DNA of 64,000 bases, taken from the NCBI RefSeq assembly GCF_010548305.1, contig NZ_JAAGLV010000004.1, positions 372,001 to 436,000 on the forward strand, in the 5' to 3' direction. The notes beneath the pieces were generated by a model. The model had not been told where the DNA came from, ran no database searches, and saw nothing but the letters and a program-made list of their open reading frames with translations. A program made the translations under genes and the position numbers. Positions 1 through 7,041 of the stretch are shown one piece after another. Origin of the DNA: Streptomyces sp. SID13031 (GTDB taxonomy: Bacteria > Actinomycetota > Actinomycetes > Propionibacteriales > Kribbellaceae). The stretch's first letter is position 1. Each line of letters opens with the position of its first letter.

Positions 1-313
1 CCCCTCCGGCGAGGGCCGGCCCTTCCTGCTCGGGCGTCAGCTGGTCGGACAGCTGGATCACGTGGTTGTCCGACGTCGTGTTGGCGAACACGCGCACCAA
101 CCGCCCACCCGGAAGCGGGACGGCATCCAGCCGGACCGTCAGCTCGCGGTCGTACTCGTCCAGCGCCCCGAAGGTGTGCTGCCTGACCTCGTCGGGCCCG
201 GTCGGGCGGAGCGCCTCGGCTGCCTTCAGCGACGCCAGCACGGCCGGCCAGCGACCCACCGCCCGAGCGCGAATGAGCTCCGCCTGCCCGGTCCGGATCG
301 TGAGGTCGTCCAC
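1..313 (-). CDS. Hypothetical protein, N-terminal part (cut by left edge)
   Basis: The reading frame is open on the minus strand from a GTG at 313 to the left edge, giving about 104 residues beginning VDDLTIRTGQAELIRARAVG. The visible part is soluble, with an arginine-rich helix followed by a beta-rich stretch (LTVRLDAVPLPGGRLVRVF). I recognise no family. The start was chosen because a TACTAT -10 element lies exactly 7 nt upstream, which fits a leaderless transcript. The divergent gene at 338 begins only 24 bp away. The C-terminus lies outside the window. Confidence 0.6.
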   Translation of the reverse strand, partial: MDDLTIRTGQAELIRARAVGRWPAVLASLKAAEALRPTGPDEVRQHTFGALDEYDRELTVRLDAVPLPGGRLVRVFANTTSDNHVIQLSDQLTPEQEGPALAGG

Positions 314-320
314 CGACGAA

Positions 321-330
321 ATAGTAGGCT
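321..330. promoter_or_regulatory. Overlapping divergent -10 elements for two leaderless genes
   Basis: On the plus strand TAGGCT (325-330) is followed by 7 nt and the GTG at 338. On the minus strand TACTAT (326-321) is followed by 7 nt and the GTG at 313. The two hexamers share 2 bp, so RNA polymerase could occupy only one at a time. The TAnnnT plus 7 nt spacing is the known layout of actinobacterial leaderless promoters. No convincing -35 is visible for either. Confidence 0.55.
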
Positions 331-337
331 CACCAGG

Positions 338-853
338 GTGTTGATCGCGCGTTCAATCCAAGAGGCCGGCCTTTATGTCGAGCTCCACCCGTGTGACTGT
401 GGCGCGAGGAGCGAGCTCACCTTCAGCATGATCGAGCGTGACGGCGAACTGCTGGCGGTCTACGAGGGGACCTGCGCCGGCTGTGGACAGGCCCGGCGCT
501 TCGAGTTCTCGATTCCCCGCGAGCCGGTCCCGGGCCGGGCCTACGGGGGTGAGCAGCCGTCGTCGATCCTCGATGCGGGCGAGTTCCTCTGGTACAGCGA
601 CCGTGGCGCCGACCGAGCTGCTCTGGCTGGTGACCAGCGGCCCAGTACGCGGGAGCTGTCCGCCCTGGATGGCGCGCTCGCGGCGCTGGACGAGGTGGTC
701 AAGTTCATCCCGGCCGGCGCTGATGCGATACCGAGGGAAGCGATCCACTCCGAGTTCGGTCGGGCCGTGTACGACGCCAACCCCGATCGCTTCACCCGCG
801 AGAGCCTCAGCTATCGCCGGGAGCTCCTCCTGGACGCTCGCGCCGAGGGATGA
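338..853 (+). CDS. Hypothetical protein with two Cys pairs
   Basis: This 171-residue protein starts at a GTG that sits 7 nt after a TAGGCT -10 element, so it is probably leaderless; in-frame codons further upstream have no such support. Near the N-terminus are HPCDCGA and, about 30 residues later, GTCAGCG, two Cys pairs that could bind zinc within a small beta-sheet domain. The C-terminal half is helical (LSALDGALAALDEVVKF). I cannot assign a function. The last 47 bp overlap the end of the convergent NUDIX gene, so the two transcripts are complementary at their 3' ends. Confidence 0.65.
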   Translation: MLIARSIQEAGLYVELHPCDCGARSELTFSMIERDGELLAVYEGTCAGCGQARRFEFSIPREPVPGRAYGGEQPSSILDAGEFLWYSDRGADRAALAGDQRPSTRELSALDGALAALDEVVKFIPAGADAIPREAIHSEFGRAVYDANPDRFTRESLSYRRELLLDARAEG

Positions 854-1379
854 ACGCGTCCTGCAACAACGCCTGTTGCAGACCCACCAGCGTGATCCCG
901 CTGACGATCTCCTGCCGCGCGATCATCCCCGGTACATCGGCCAGCGGCACCCACTCGATCCGGTCCGACTCGTTCCGCTCGACCGGCTCGCCGACGTACT
1001 CCGCAGTGGTCGCCCGGTACACGTGATGGGTGGAGTCCATGATCCCGGCGCCCGGCTGGGAGCGGATCAAGAAGCTGAGCGGACCTGGCCGCCACCCGGT
1101 CTCCTCCTCGACTTCCCGAGCCGCCGCGTCCCCCGGCGCCTCGCCCGGCTCCACGATCCCCATCGGCAACTCCCACGCCCAGGTATCGGTCAGGAACCGA
1201 TGCCGCCACAGCAGCAGTACCCGCTCCTCGGCGTCCGTCACGACGGCCGCGGCGACATCGCTCAGCCGGACAGCGTCGTACAGGACCCGCTTCCCGTCAG
1301 GCTGCTCGACCTCCAGCCGGCGCACACTCAGCCAGGGACTGCTCCAGACCACTTCTTCACCATGTACCAGCCACTGCAT
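807..1379 (-). CDS. NUDIX hydrolase (ADP-ribose pyrophosphatase-like)
   Basis: The 190-residue protein contains a complete Nudix box starting at Gly74 (GIVEPGEAPGD followed by AAREVEEETGW), matching Gx5Ex7REUxEExGU. The Glu cluster is therefore present for Mg-dependent cleavage of a nucleoside diphosphate derivative. The preceding strands (VAAAVVTDAEERVLLLWRHR) and the sequence WELPMG are typical of the ADP-sugar pyrophosphatase branch; the exact substrate is unknown. The ATG at 1379 was chosen over longer frames because TAGGCT lies exactly 7 nt upstream and the protein then begins just before the domain. The C-terminus overlaps the convergent gene at 338-853 by 47 bp. Confidence 0.88.
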   Translation of the reverse strand: MQWLVHGEEVVWSSPWLSVRRLEVEQPDGKRVLYDAVRLSDVAAAVVTDAEERVLLLWRHRFLTDTWAWELPMGIVEPGEAPGDAAAREVEEETGWRPGPLSFLIRSQPGAGIMDSTHHVYRATTAEYVGEPVERNESDRIEWVPLADVPGMIARQEIVSGITLVGLQQALLQDAFIPRRERPGGAPGDS

Positions 1380-1386
1380 GGCTCGG

Positions 1387-1392
1387 AGCCTA
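1387..1392 (-). promoter_or_regulatory. -10 element of leaderless NUDIX gene
   Basis: Read on the minus strand, TAGGCT is followed by 7 nt and then the ATG at 1379. This is the same spacing as at 313 and 338. No ribosome binding site precedes the ATG. Confidence 0.5.
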
Positions 1393-1428
1393 ATGCCCGA
1401 GCCGCGCGGCCTGGCGCACACTGAGACC

Positions 1429-1596
1429 ATGCCGAACGCCACTTGCTCCCTGTGCGGCCACCAGGCCGACACCGAAGAGGCACCCCTGACCTGGGCGACC
1501 TCGGTCGAGAACGGCCGCAAACTCCTGTACTGCGATCGCTGCGCCCGCGACAACGTCCGCAGCATCGAAGGGAAACTCGACAGCGCCTGGTGGTGA
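1429..1596 (+). CDS. Small zinc-ribbon protein
   Basis: A 55-residue protein (MPNATCSLCGHQAD... to the stop at 1596). It carries CSLC near the N-terminus and CDRC about 27 residues later, a spacing typical of a four-Cys zinc ribbon, with the conserved-looking C-terminal stretch ARDNVRSIEGKLDSAWW. The gene is divergent from the NUDIX hydrolase. Similar CxxC microproteins are common in actinobacteria, but none has an assigned role that I can name. There is no ribosome binding site of note, so it may be leaderless (CACACT 6 nt upstream). Confidence 0.7.
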   Translation: MPNATCSLCGHQADTEEAPLTWATSVENGRKLLYCDRCARDNVRSIEGKLDSAWW

Positions 1597-1606
1597 TCCG
1601 GTCGCG

Positions 1607-2932
1607 CTAGGCGGGATCGCTGAAGCCGGGCAGGAACTCCTCGAGCACCGACCGGAACGGCGCCTCCGTGTCCAGCTGGGACAGCACGGCGATACCGCCG
1701 ATCCAGACCCGATGGATCAGCAGGTACGACGGGGGCAGGTTGATCTTGAGCGCCATCGTGGCGTTCGGCGAGCGGAAATCACCCGTTCGGTTGGCCTGCG
1801 CCCGCATCCACGTCCGGCTGAACTGGAACGTCTCCGTCCGCGCGGGCTCGGCGAAGGGGGCCAGGTAGTCCATCAGCTGATCGGGGTCGATCTCCATCCG
1901 CGGCTTGATGAAGCCCTCCGCGCGCAACCCCTCCAGTACGGCGTTGCCGTCGCCCTTCAGCGAGATGCTCAGCAGCCGCCCGATCGCCGGCGGCAACCCA
2001 TCGGGGAGCCGGGCGCAGAGCCCGAAGTCGACCACGCCGAGCCGCCCGTCCGGCATCACCCGGAAGTTGCCGGGATGCGGGTCGGAGTGCAGCAGTCCGG
2101 CCAGTCGCGGCCCGCTGAACATGAACCGGACGTACTTCAGCCCGATCTCGTCCCGCTCCTGCTTCGTACCACCGGTGATCACGCCCGACAGCGGCTTGCC
2201 CTCGATCCACTCGGACACGATGACCGTGGGGGAGTGCTTGATGACGCGCGGCACGACGAACTCGGGGTGGTCCTTGAAGGCATCGGCGTACTGCTGCTGG
2301 GCCTGCGCCTCGCGGTCGTAGTCGAGCTCCTCGCCGATGCGCTCCTGCAGCTCCGCGACCAGCGGCTTCATGTCCACCCCGGGCACGAGCGCACCGAAGG
2401 TCCGGGCGAACCGCCCGAGCTGCTTGAGGTCGGCCCGCAATGCCTCGGCGGCGCCCGGGTACTGGAGTTTGACCGCGACCTCGCGGCCGTCCTTCAGGAT
2501 GCCGCGATGCACCTGGCCGATCGACGCGGCCGCCGCCGGCAGGTCGTCGAACTCCTCGAACCGGTCCCGCCAGCGCTTGCCCAGCTCACGGCTCAGGATC
2601 GTGTGCACGGTCGAGGCCGGCATCGGTGGCGCGGAGTCCTGCAACTTGGTCAGCGTCGCCCGGTACGGCGCCGCGAACTCCTCCGGCATCGCCGACTCCA
2701 TCAGGCTCAGCATCTGCCCGAACTTCATCGCGCCGCCCTTGAGCTCACCCAGGACGGAGAACAACTGATCCGCGGTACGGCGCTGGAACTCGGCCATCAC
2801 CGTCTCGGCCGGAGCGCCACCGATCCGCTTGCCCAGTCCGACGGTCGCGCGCCCTGCGGCACCCAGCGGCAGGCTGGCCAGCTTGGCAGTGCGGCTGAGT
2901 GCTTTGCGGGGGAGGTCGGACACGGTGCCCAT
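1607..2932 (-). CDS. ABC1/AarF (UbiB-type) atypical kinase
   Basis: The 441-residue protein has the full set of ABC1-family motifs: the KFGQ motif at residues 70-73, the Ala-rich loop AAASIGQVH at 134-142, the ATP-binding Lys155 in EVAVKLQYPG, the catalytic-loop equivalent HSDPHPGN at 281-288, and DFG at 301-303. Members act in or near lipid and quinone metabolism as ATPases rather than as protein kinases. Actinobacteria use menaquinone, so its substrate here is unknown. The ATG at 2932 is used; a GTG three codons in is a possible alternative. The gene faces the zinc-ribbon gene with a 10-bp gap. Confidence 0.9.
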   Translation of the reverse strand: MGTVSDLPRKALSRTAKLASLPLGAAGRATVGLGKRIGGAPAETVMAEFQRRTADQLFSVLGELKGGAMKFGQMLSLMESAMPEEFAAPYRATLTKLQDSAPPMPASTVHTILSRELGKRWRDRFEEFDDLPAAAASIGQVHRGILKDGREVAVKLQYPGAAEALRADLKQLGRFARTFGALVPGVDMKPLVAELQERIGEELDYDREAQAQQQYADAFKDHPEFVVPRVIKHSPTVIVSEWIEGKPLSGVITGGTKQERDEIGLKYVRFMFSGPRLAGLLHSDPHPGNFRVMPDGRLGVVDFGLCARLPDGLPPAIGRLLSISLKGDGNAVLEGLRAEGFIKPRMEIDPDQLMDYLAPFAEPARTETFQFSRTWMRAQANRTGDFRSPNATMALKINLPPSYLLIHRVWIGGIAVLSQLDTEAPFRSVLEEFLPGFSDPA

Positions 2933-3002
2933 TCTGTCCGGTCACCCAAGCGGCAACCCCGCCGGGGCACCGCGAGTCAGATCACAAATGTTCCGCGTTA
3001 CC

Positions 3003-3080
3003 GGCAAGCCCACACGATGTGGGCTCGCCGCGGTTACTTAACGACGGAGGGGCGGTGGTGGACCCGAAGGTCGCACCGCC
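3003..3080. terminator. Two hairpins downstream of the DUF5679 gene
   Basis: One stem pairs AGCCCACA (3007-3014) with TGTGGGCT (3018-3025) and extends by GGC/GCC across one mismatch. A second pairs GGCGGTG (3051-3057) with CACCGCC (3074-3080). They lie between the 3' end of the minus-strand DUF5679 gene and the start of the ABC1 kinase gene. No U-tract is visible, which is usual in high-GC actinobacteria. Confidence 0.4.
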
Positions 3081-3099
3081 GCCCCCACGACTTGGTGCG

Positions 3100-3258
3100 T
3101 CAGGCCTTGCCGAGGATCCGGTTCAGGTTCGTACCGCACTCGGGGCACTTGGCCTTGGCCATGCGCGTGCCCTTGTCGTTGACCTTGACCTCGCCGTCGG
3201 CGGTGCGCTTGGCCTTGCACTTGACGCAGTAGAACTCGCCGCTCCAGGTCTCTGCCAT
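3100..3258 (-). CDS. DUF5679 family small protein
   Basis: A 52-residue protein beginning MAETWSGEFYCVKCKAKRTA and ending CPECGTNLNRILGKA. The CVKC and CPEC pairs form a probable zinc ribbon. The pattern (YCVKC..KR......V...GRRMAKG.CP.CGT..NRILGKA) is that of the actinobacterial DUF5679 family, whose function is unknown. The start is supported by AAGGAGAGG about 7 nt upstream. A roughly 500-bp gene-free stretch with large inverted repeats lies upstream and could be its leader or promoter region. Confidence 0.85.
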   Translation of the reverse strand: MAETWSGEFYCVKCKAKRTADGEVKVNDKGTRMAKAKCPECGTNLNRILGKA

Positions 3259-3330
3259 GAGGGCCCTCTCCTTGCTTGAATACCAGCCGGGGCATATGCC
3301 CGGCCGTCGTGGATGCTTTCGGCAGACCGT

Positions 3331-3376
3331 CCTGCCGTAGGCCGTTCGGCCCAATCGGGATTCACCCTACGGCAGG
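3331..3376. repeat. Inverted repeat, 11-bp arms
   Basis: CCTGCCGTAGG (3331-3341) pairs perfectly with CCTACGGCAGG (3366-3376). The loop contains a smaller GCCG/CGGC stem. It lies in the intergenic region upstream of the DUF5679 gene and, if transcribed leftward, would be part of its leader RNA. Confidence 0.6.
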
Positions 3377-3452
3377 CTGGGAGTGGCTCAAGCCCATCTC
3401 CCGCTCCGCGCGCCGCCTGGAAATCGCTTTCCATGGTCTGGGCCGGACGCGG

Positions 3453-3531
3453 AACAGGCTCCCGGGTAGTCGCCTTCGGAACCACTCGGCTTCCCCTCCG
3501 AGTGGCCCCGGAGGCGGTCCGGGAGCCTGTT
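3453..3531. repeat. Long three-part hairpin, 79 nt
   Basis: AACAGGCTCCCGG (3453-3465) is perfectly complementary to CCGGGAGCCTGTT (3519-3531). Inside it, CGCCTTCGG pairs with CCGGAGGCG (one G-U) and CCACTCGG pairs with CCGAGTGG, so almost the whole 79 nt folds into one long stem. The rest of 3259-3766 contains no credible gene. The hairpin may be a structured RNA, a leader of the DUF5679 gene, or a DNA-level repeat; I cannot decide from sequence alone. Confidence 0.6.
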
Positions 3532-3766
3532 GGACCTGACGCTAGGAGTTGCCGGCCGCGCTGACAAGTCCCGGTTGTCCACCCCTGTGGATAAACCTGT
3601 GTGCAAGCTGTGGGGCGCGCCGGTCGATGCTGTGGACGAGCGGGGGAACACGATGTGAACAACCGACATCGGTGGTCCCGCCAACAGGGGTCTGACCTGC
3701 GGAAACGTCAATTCACAGGATGTGGACAGAAGAAAGTTGGGGGATTCAGGCGGTACGGTCTGATCC

Positions 3767-4303
3767 ATGGCCGACTCTCCACCGCGCCCGATCCCGCCGT
3801 ATGTGGACATCCGCCGCAGCAAGCGGCGCAAGCGGACCGTCAGCGCCTACCGGGACGGCGAGCGGGTGATCGTCTTGATGCCCGATCGGCTCTCCGCCGC
3901 CGAGGAGGCGCGCTGGGTCGAAACCATGCTCCAGCGGCTCGAGAAGCAGCGCAGCCGATCCCGCGTGTCGGACGAAAAATTGTTGGCCAGAGCACACGAT
4001 CTCGCGTGTCGCCACCTGCCAGAAGTGCCCGAACCTGCGTCTGTGAGGTGGGTTTCGAACCAGAATCGACGCTGGGGATCCTGTACTCCGGCCGACCGTT
4101 CGATCCGGTTGTCGACCCGTTTGCAGTCGATGCCGGCCTGGGTCGTGGACTATGTCCTGGTCCACGAGCTCGCTCACCTGGTGGAGCCGTCCCACAACGC
4201 GGCGTTCTGGGAGCTGGTCCACCGCTACCCCAGGGCCGAGCGCGCCGAGGGCTATCTGGAGGGCATCTCCGCCGCCTCCACCCTCGACCTCGAGGACTTC
4301 TGA
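3767..4303 (+). CDS. YgjP/DUF45-type zinc metallopeptidase
   Basis: The 178-residue protein has the zinc-binding motif HELAH at residues 133-137, followed by His143 in PSHNAAFW, plus the family motif RWGSC at 102-106. This is the layout of the YgjP/WSS1-like DUF45 metallopeptidases (M48 clan). Substrates are unknown. The basic N-terminal stretch (RRSKRRKR) is typical. The start ATG is 7 nt after TACGGT, so it is probably leaderless. The gene is flanked on both sides by gene-free, hairpin-rich DNA. Confidence 0.85.
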   Translation: MADSPPRPIPPYVDIRRSKRRKRTVSAYRDGERVIVLMPDRLSAAEEARWVETMLQRLEKQRSRSRVSDEKLLARAHDLACRHLPEVPEPASVRWVSNQNRRWGSCTPADRSIRLSTRLQSMPAWVVDYVLVHELAHLVEPSHNAAFWELVHRYPRAERAEGYLEGISAASTLDLEDF

Positions 4304-4351
4304 GCGGACTTCGGGCGGGTGCCCCAGGGGTAGCCCTAGGGGCTGGACCGC

Positions 4352-4437
4352 CACCACACACCAACTCTCACTGAGCACGGCTCAGCACGCTCGGTGAGCC
4401 TGCCGCCGCGCCCTGAGCCGGAGCATGGTGTGTGGTG
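4352..4437. repeat. Branched inverted repeat, 12-bp outer arms
   Basis: CACCACACACCA (4352-4363) pairs perfectly with TGGTGTGTGGTG (4426-4437). Within the loop, CTGAGC (4371-4376) pairs with GCTCAG (4380-4385). It lies between the metallopeptidase and the MMPL exporter gene and could be a terminator or a structured leader. Confidence 0.5.
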
Positions 4438-4497
4438 CAGATCCGGGTTCCCCGGTCACCACCCAGGCCGCACCGCCCGTAGGTAGTACGGGAAAGC

Positions 4498-4527
4498 CCC
4501 CACCCTGTGATTTGCCCCAGGGTGGGG
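4498..4527. repeat. Inverted repeat upstream of exporter gene
   Basis: CCCCACCCTG (4498-4507) pairs perfectly with CAGGGTGGGG (4518-4527) around a 10-nt loop. It lies 150 bp before the MMPL start codon. Apart from these two repeats I see nothing else in 4304-4676. Confidence 0.5.
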
Positions 4528-4676
4528 TGGGGCTGGCACCAGGGTGAGCTCGGTGGCTTCCTGCATGGTGGCCGATGCCTGCCTTAACGAATGCTGAGAC
4601 GCGTAGCCAGCAGTCGGCGTCGGGCCGGAGCTGGGAGGGTGCGTCCGGAGGCGGGCGCAGAGGGGTAGGAACCACC

Positions 4677-6872
4677 ATGTCCACTTCCAGGGGACAACTC
4701 ACGGTGCGGGCCGCACGCTGGAGCGCCACCCATCCGTGGCGGGCGATCGCCATGTGGGTGGCCGTAGTCATCGCGTGTTTCGCGCTCGGCAGCATGACGG
4801 GGACCAAGGAGTCGAGCAACGAGGGTGACATCGGCGAGGTGACCCGCGCCGACGACATCGTCAAGTCCGGCAACTTCCCCGATCACGACATCGAGAGCGT
4901 GCTGATCACGCCGCACTCGGGGGCACTCGACCAGACCGAGGCCAACAAGGTCGCCGGCGTGGTGATTGAGCGGATGCGCGCCCTCGGTGGGGTCGCGGAG
5001 GTCGCCCAGCCGATCCTGTCGCCGAAGAAGGACGCGCTGATCGTCCGGGTCACGCTGAAGGACGGTGACGACGACAACCGGGTGCAGCCGCTGCTCGACA
5101 CGACCGCGAAGGTCCAGCAGGACTATCCGGGTCTGCGGGTCGAGGAGGTCGGCGGCGAGTCGATCGACAAGGCGCTGAACGAGACGCTCGGCAAGGACTT
5201 CCAGCGCGCCGAGATCTTCAGCCTGCCGGTGACGCTGATCATTCTGCTGATCGCGTTCGGTGCGCTGATCGCGGCCGCGGTACCGCTGCTGCTCGCCTTG
5301 TCGTCGGTCGTCGCCGCGATCGGCCTGGCCGCCGCGGCGTCGCAACTGGTGCCCGCCGTCGACGCGGTCAACAGTGTGATCCTGCTGATCGGCATGGCGG
5401 TCGGCGTCGACTACTCACTGTTCTACCTGCGCCGCGAACGCGAGGAACGCGCCAAGGGCCGCGGTCACGTCGACGCGGTCGAGATCGCAGCGGCGACCTC
5501 TGGTCACGCAGTCGTCGTCTCCGGTATCGCGGTGATCATCTCGATGGCCGGCCTGTTCCTGGCTCGCGACGCGGTGTTCTCTTCCTTCGCAGTCGGCTCG
5601 ATCCTCGTGGTGGCCGTAGCGGTGGTCGGCTCGCTGACCGTGCTTCCCGCGATCCTCGCCAAGCTCGGCCGCTGGGTCGACCGCCCGCGCATCCCGCTGG
5701 TGTGGCGCCTCACTGCGAACAAGGAGAACCCGCGCTTCTGGCCCACGCTGCTCAAGCCGGCCCTGAAGCACCCGATCGCCACCCTGCTCGTCTCCGTCAC
5801 CGCTCTGCTCGCCGTGGCGTCACCTGCACTGGGCATGAACCTGAAGTTCCCCGGTACCGAGGATCTGCCGCGCGACACCGCGGTGATGAAGGCGTACGAC
5901 CGGCTGACCGCGGCCTTCCCGAGCACCGGGACCAGCCACGAGGTCGCAGTACGGGCCCCGGCCAACCAGCAGCCCGCGGTACAGGCCGCCTTCGCAAACC
6001 TGATCAAGCGGACGCAGTCGGACAAGCTGTTCGCGCAGGACGGTCTTGAGGAGCCGAAGGTCTCGGCCGACGGCACCGTCACGGTGTTCGAGGTCGCCAC
6101 GCCGTACGAGGGTGGAAGCCAGCAGGCGCGTGACTCGCTGAGCAAGCTGCGCAAGGAGCTGATGCCGGAAACGTTCGGCCAGGTGCCGGGCGTGGAGTAC
6201 GCAGTCGGCGGGTTCGTGGCGGCCGACGTGGACTACGCGGCCCACACCAGGGCCAAGCTCCCACTGGTGATCGGCTTCGTCCTGCTCCTGACGATGATCG
6301 TGATGATGGTGACCTTCCGCTCCGTGGTGGTCGCGGTCACCGCCATCGGCCTCAACCTGCTCAGCGCCGGCGCGGCGTACGGAGTCGTCACCGCGGTCTT
6401 CCAGAACACCTGGGCCGAAGGCATCCTCGACTTCCGCTCCAACGGGGCAGTCGTCTCCTGGCTGCCACTGTTCCTCTTCGTAGTCCTCTTCGGCCTGTCG
6501 ATGGACTACCACGTCTTCGTAGTCAGCCGGATCCGCGAAGCAGTACTCCGCGGAGTCCCCACCAAACAAGCAGTTGCCGAAGGCATCACCGGCTCCGCAG
6601 GCGTGGTGACCAGCGCGGCAGCCGTCATGATCGGCGTCTTCGCAGTCTTCGCCACCCTGAGCACCCTCGACATGAAGCAACTGGGAGTAGGCCTCGCGGT
6701 CGCGATCCTCATCGACGCCACCATCATCCGAGCCGTAGTCCTCCCCAGCATCATGACCCTCCTGGGCGACGCCAACTGGTGGGCCCCCAAGTGGCTCCGA
6801 GGCCCCCAACCCAAGCACGCAACCTCAACCCCAGCCCCAGAAGAAGACCGCGAACTAACCCCCGTCGGCTGA
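4677..6872 (+). CDS. MMPL/RND family membrane transporter
   Basis: The 731-residue protein has the two-fold MMPL layout: an N-terminal membrane segment (residues about 20-40), an extracytoplasmic loop, six membrane segments (about 185-345), a second segment near 375, a second loop, and a final block of membrane segments (about 525-700). Typical motifs are present: VGVDYSLFYLRREREER in the first half and GLSMDYHVFVVSRIREA in the second, the Asp-Tyr pairs of the proton relay. Such proteins export lipids or hydrophobic drugs; the substrate is unknown. The ATG at 4677 follows GTAGGA; an upstream in-frame ATG at 4575 adds 34 low-complexity residues and is less likely. Confidence 0.9.
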   Translation: MSTSRGQLTVRAARWSATHPWRAIAMWVAVVIACFALGSMTGTKESSNEGDIGEVTRADDIVKSGNFPDHDIESVLITPHSGALDQTEANKVAGVVIERMRALGGVAEVAQPILSPKKDALIVRVTLKDGDDDNRVQPLLDTTAKVQQDYPGLRVEEVGGESIDKALNETLGKDFQRAEIFSLPVTLIILLIAFGALIAAAVPLLLALSSVVAAIGLAAAASQLVPAVDAVNSVILLIGMAVGVDYSLFYLRREREERAKGRGHVDAVEIAAATSGHAVVVSGIAVIISMAGLFLARDAVFSSFAVGSILVVAVAVVGSLTVLPAILAKLGRWVDRPRIPLVWRLTANKENPRFWPTLLKPALKHPIATLLVSVTALLAVASPALGMNLKFPGTEDLPRDTAVMKAYDRLTAAFPSTGTSHEVAVRAPANQQPAVQAAFANLIKRTQSDKLFAQDGLEEPKVSADGTVTVFEVATPYEGGSQQARDSLSKLRKELMPETFGQVPGVEYAVGGFVAADVDYAAHTRAKLPLVIGFVLLLTMIVMMVTFRSVVVAVTAIGLNLLSAGAAYGVVTAVFQNTWAEGILDFRSNGAVVSWLPLFLFVVLFGLSMDYHVFVVSRIREAVLRGVPTKQAVAEGITGSAGVVTSAAAVMIGVFAVFATLSTLDMKQLGVGLAVAILIDATIIRAVVLPSIMTLLGDANWWAPKWLRGPQPKHATSTPAPEEDRELTPVG

Positions 6873-6884
6873 CCCCACCCACCC

Positions 6885-6918
6885 CAAGAGCCCCGCCCGG
6901 AACCCCCGGCGGGGCTCT
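6885..6918 (+). terminator. Terminator of MMPL gene
   Basis: AAGAGCCCCGCC (6885-6896) pairs perfectly with GGCGGGGCTCTT (6907-6918) just after the MMPL stop codon. Confidence 0.75.
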
Positions 6919-6938
6919 TGCCCGTAGCAAAGCCGTGT

Positions 6939-6964
6939 TCGTTTCAGGGGCTAACCCCTGAAAC
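6939..6964. terminator. Second hairpin between convergent genes
   Basis: CGTTTCAGGGG (6939-6949) and CCCCTGAAACG (6954-6964) form an 11-bp stem with a CTAA loop. Placed between convergent genes, it may serve the minus-strand oxidoreductase gene. Confidence 0.5.
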
Positions 6965-7041
6965 GGTGTCGCCAGCGCGGCGATCGGGGCTGCGTGAAGG
7001 GGGCCGGCTCGAGTTGGCGCGGTGAGGGGTGCCGGGTTTGG

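Noticed and set aside
62..337. N-terminal extension of the hypothetical protein at 338
   Set aside because: It overlaps the divergent minus-strand gene and has no start signals, whereas the GTG at 338 has a leaderless promoter layout.
3388..3831. Minus-strand open frames across the hairpin-rich region
   Set aside because: They run through the inverted repeats, lack ribosome binding sites and show no domain-like sequence.
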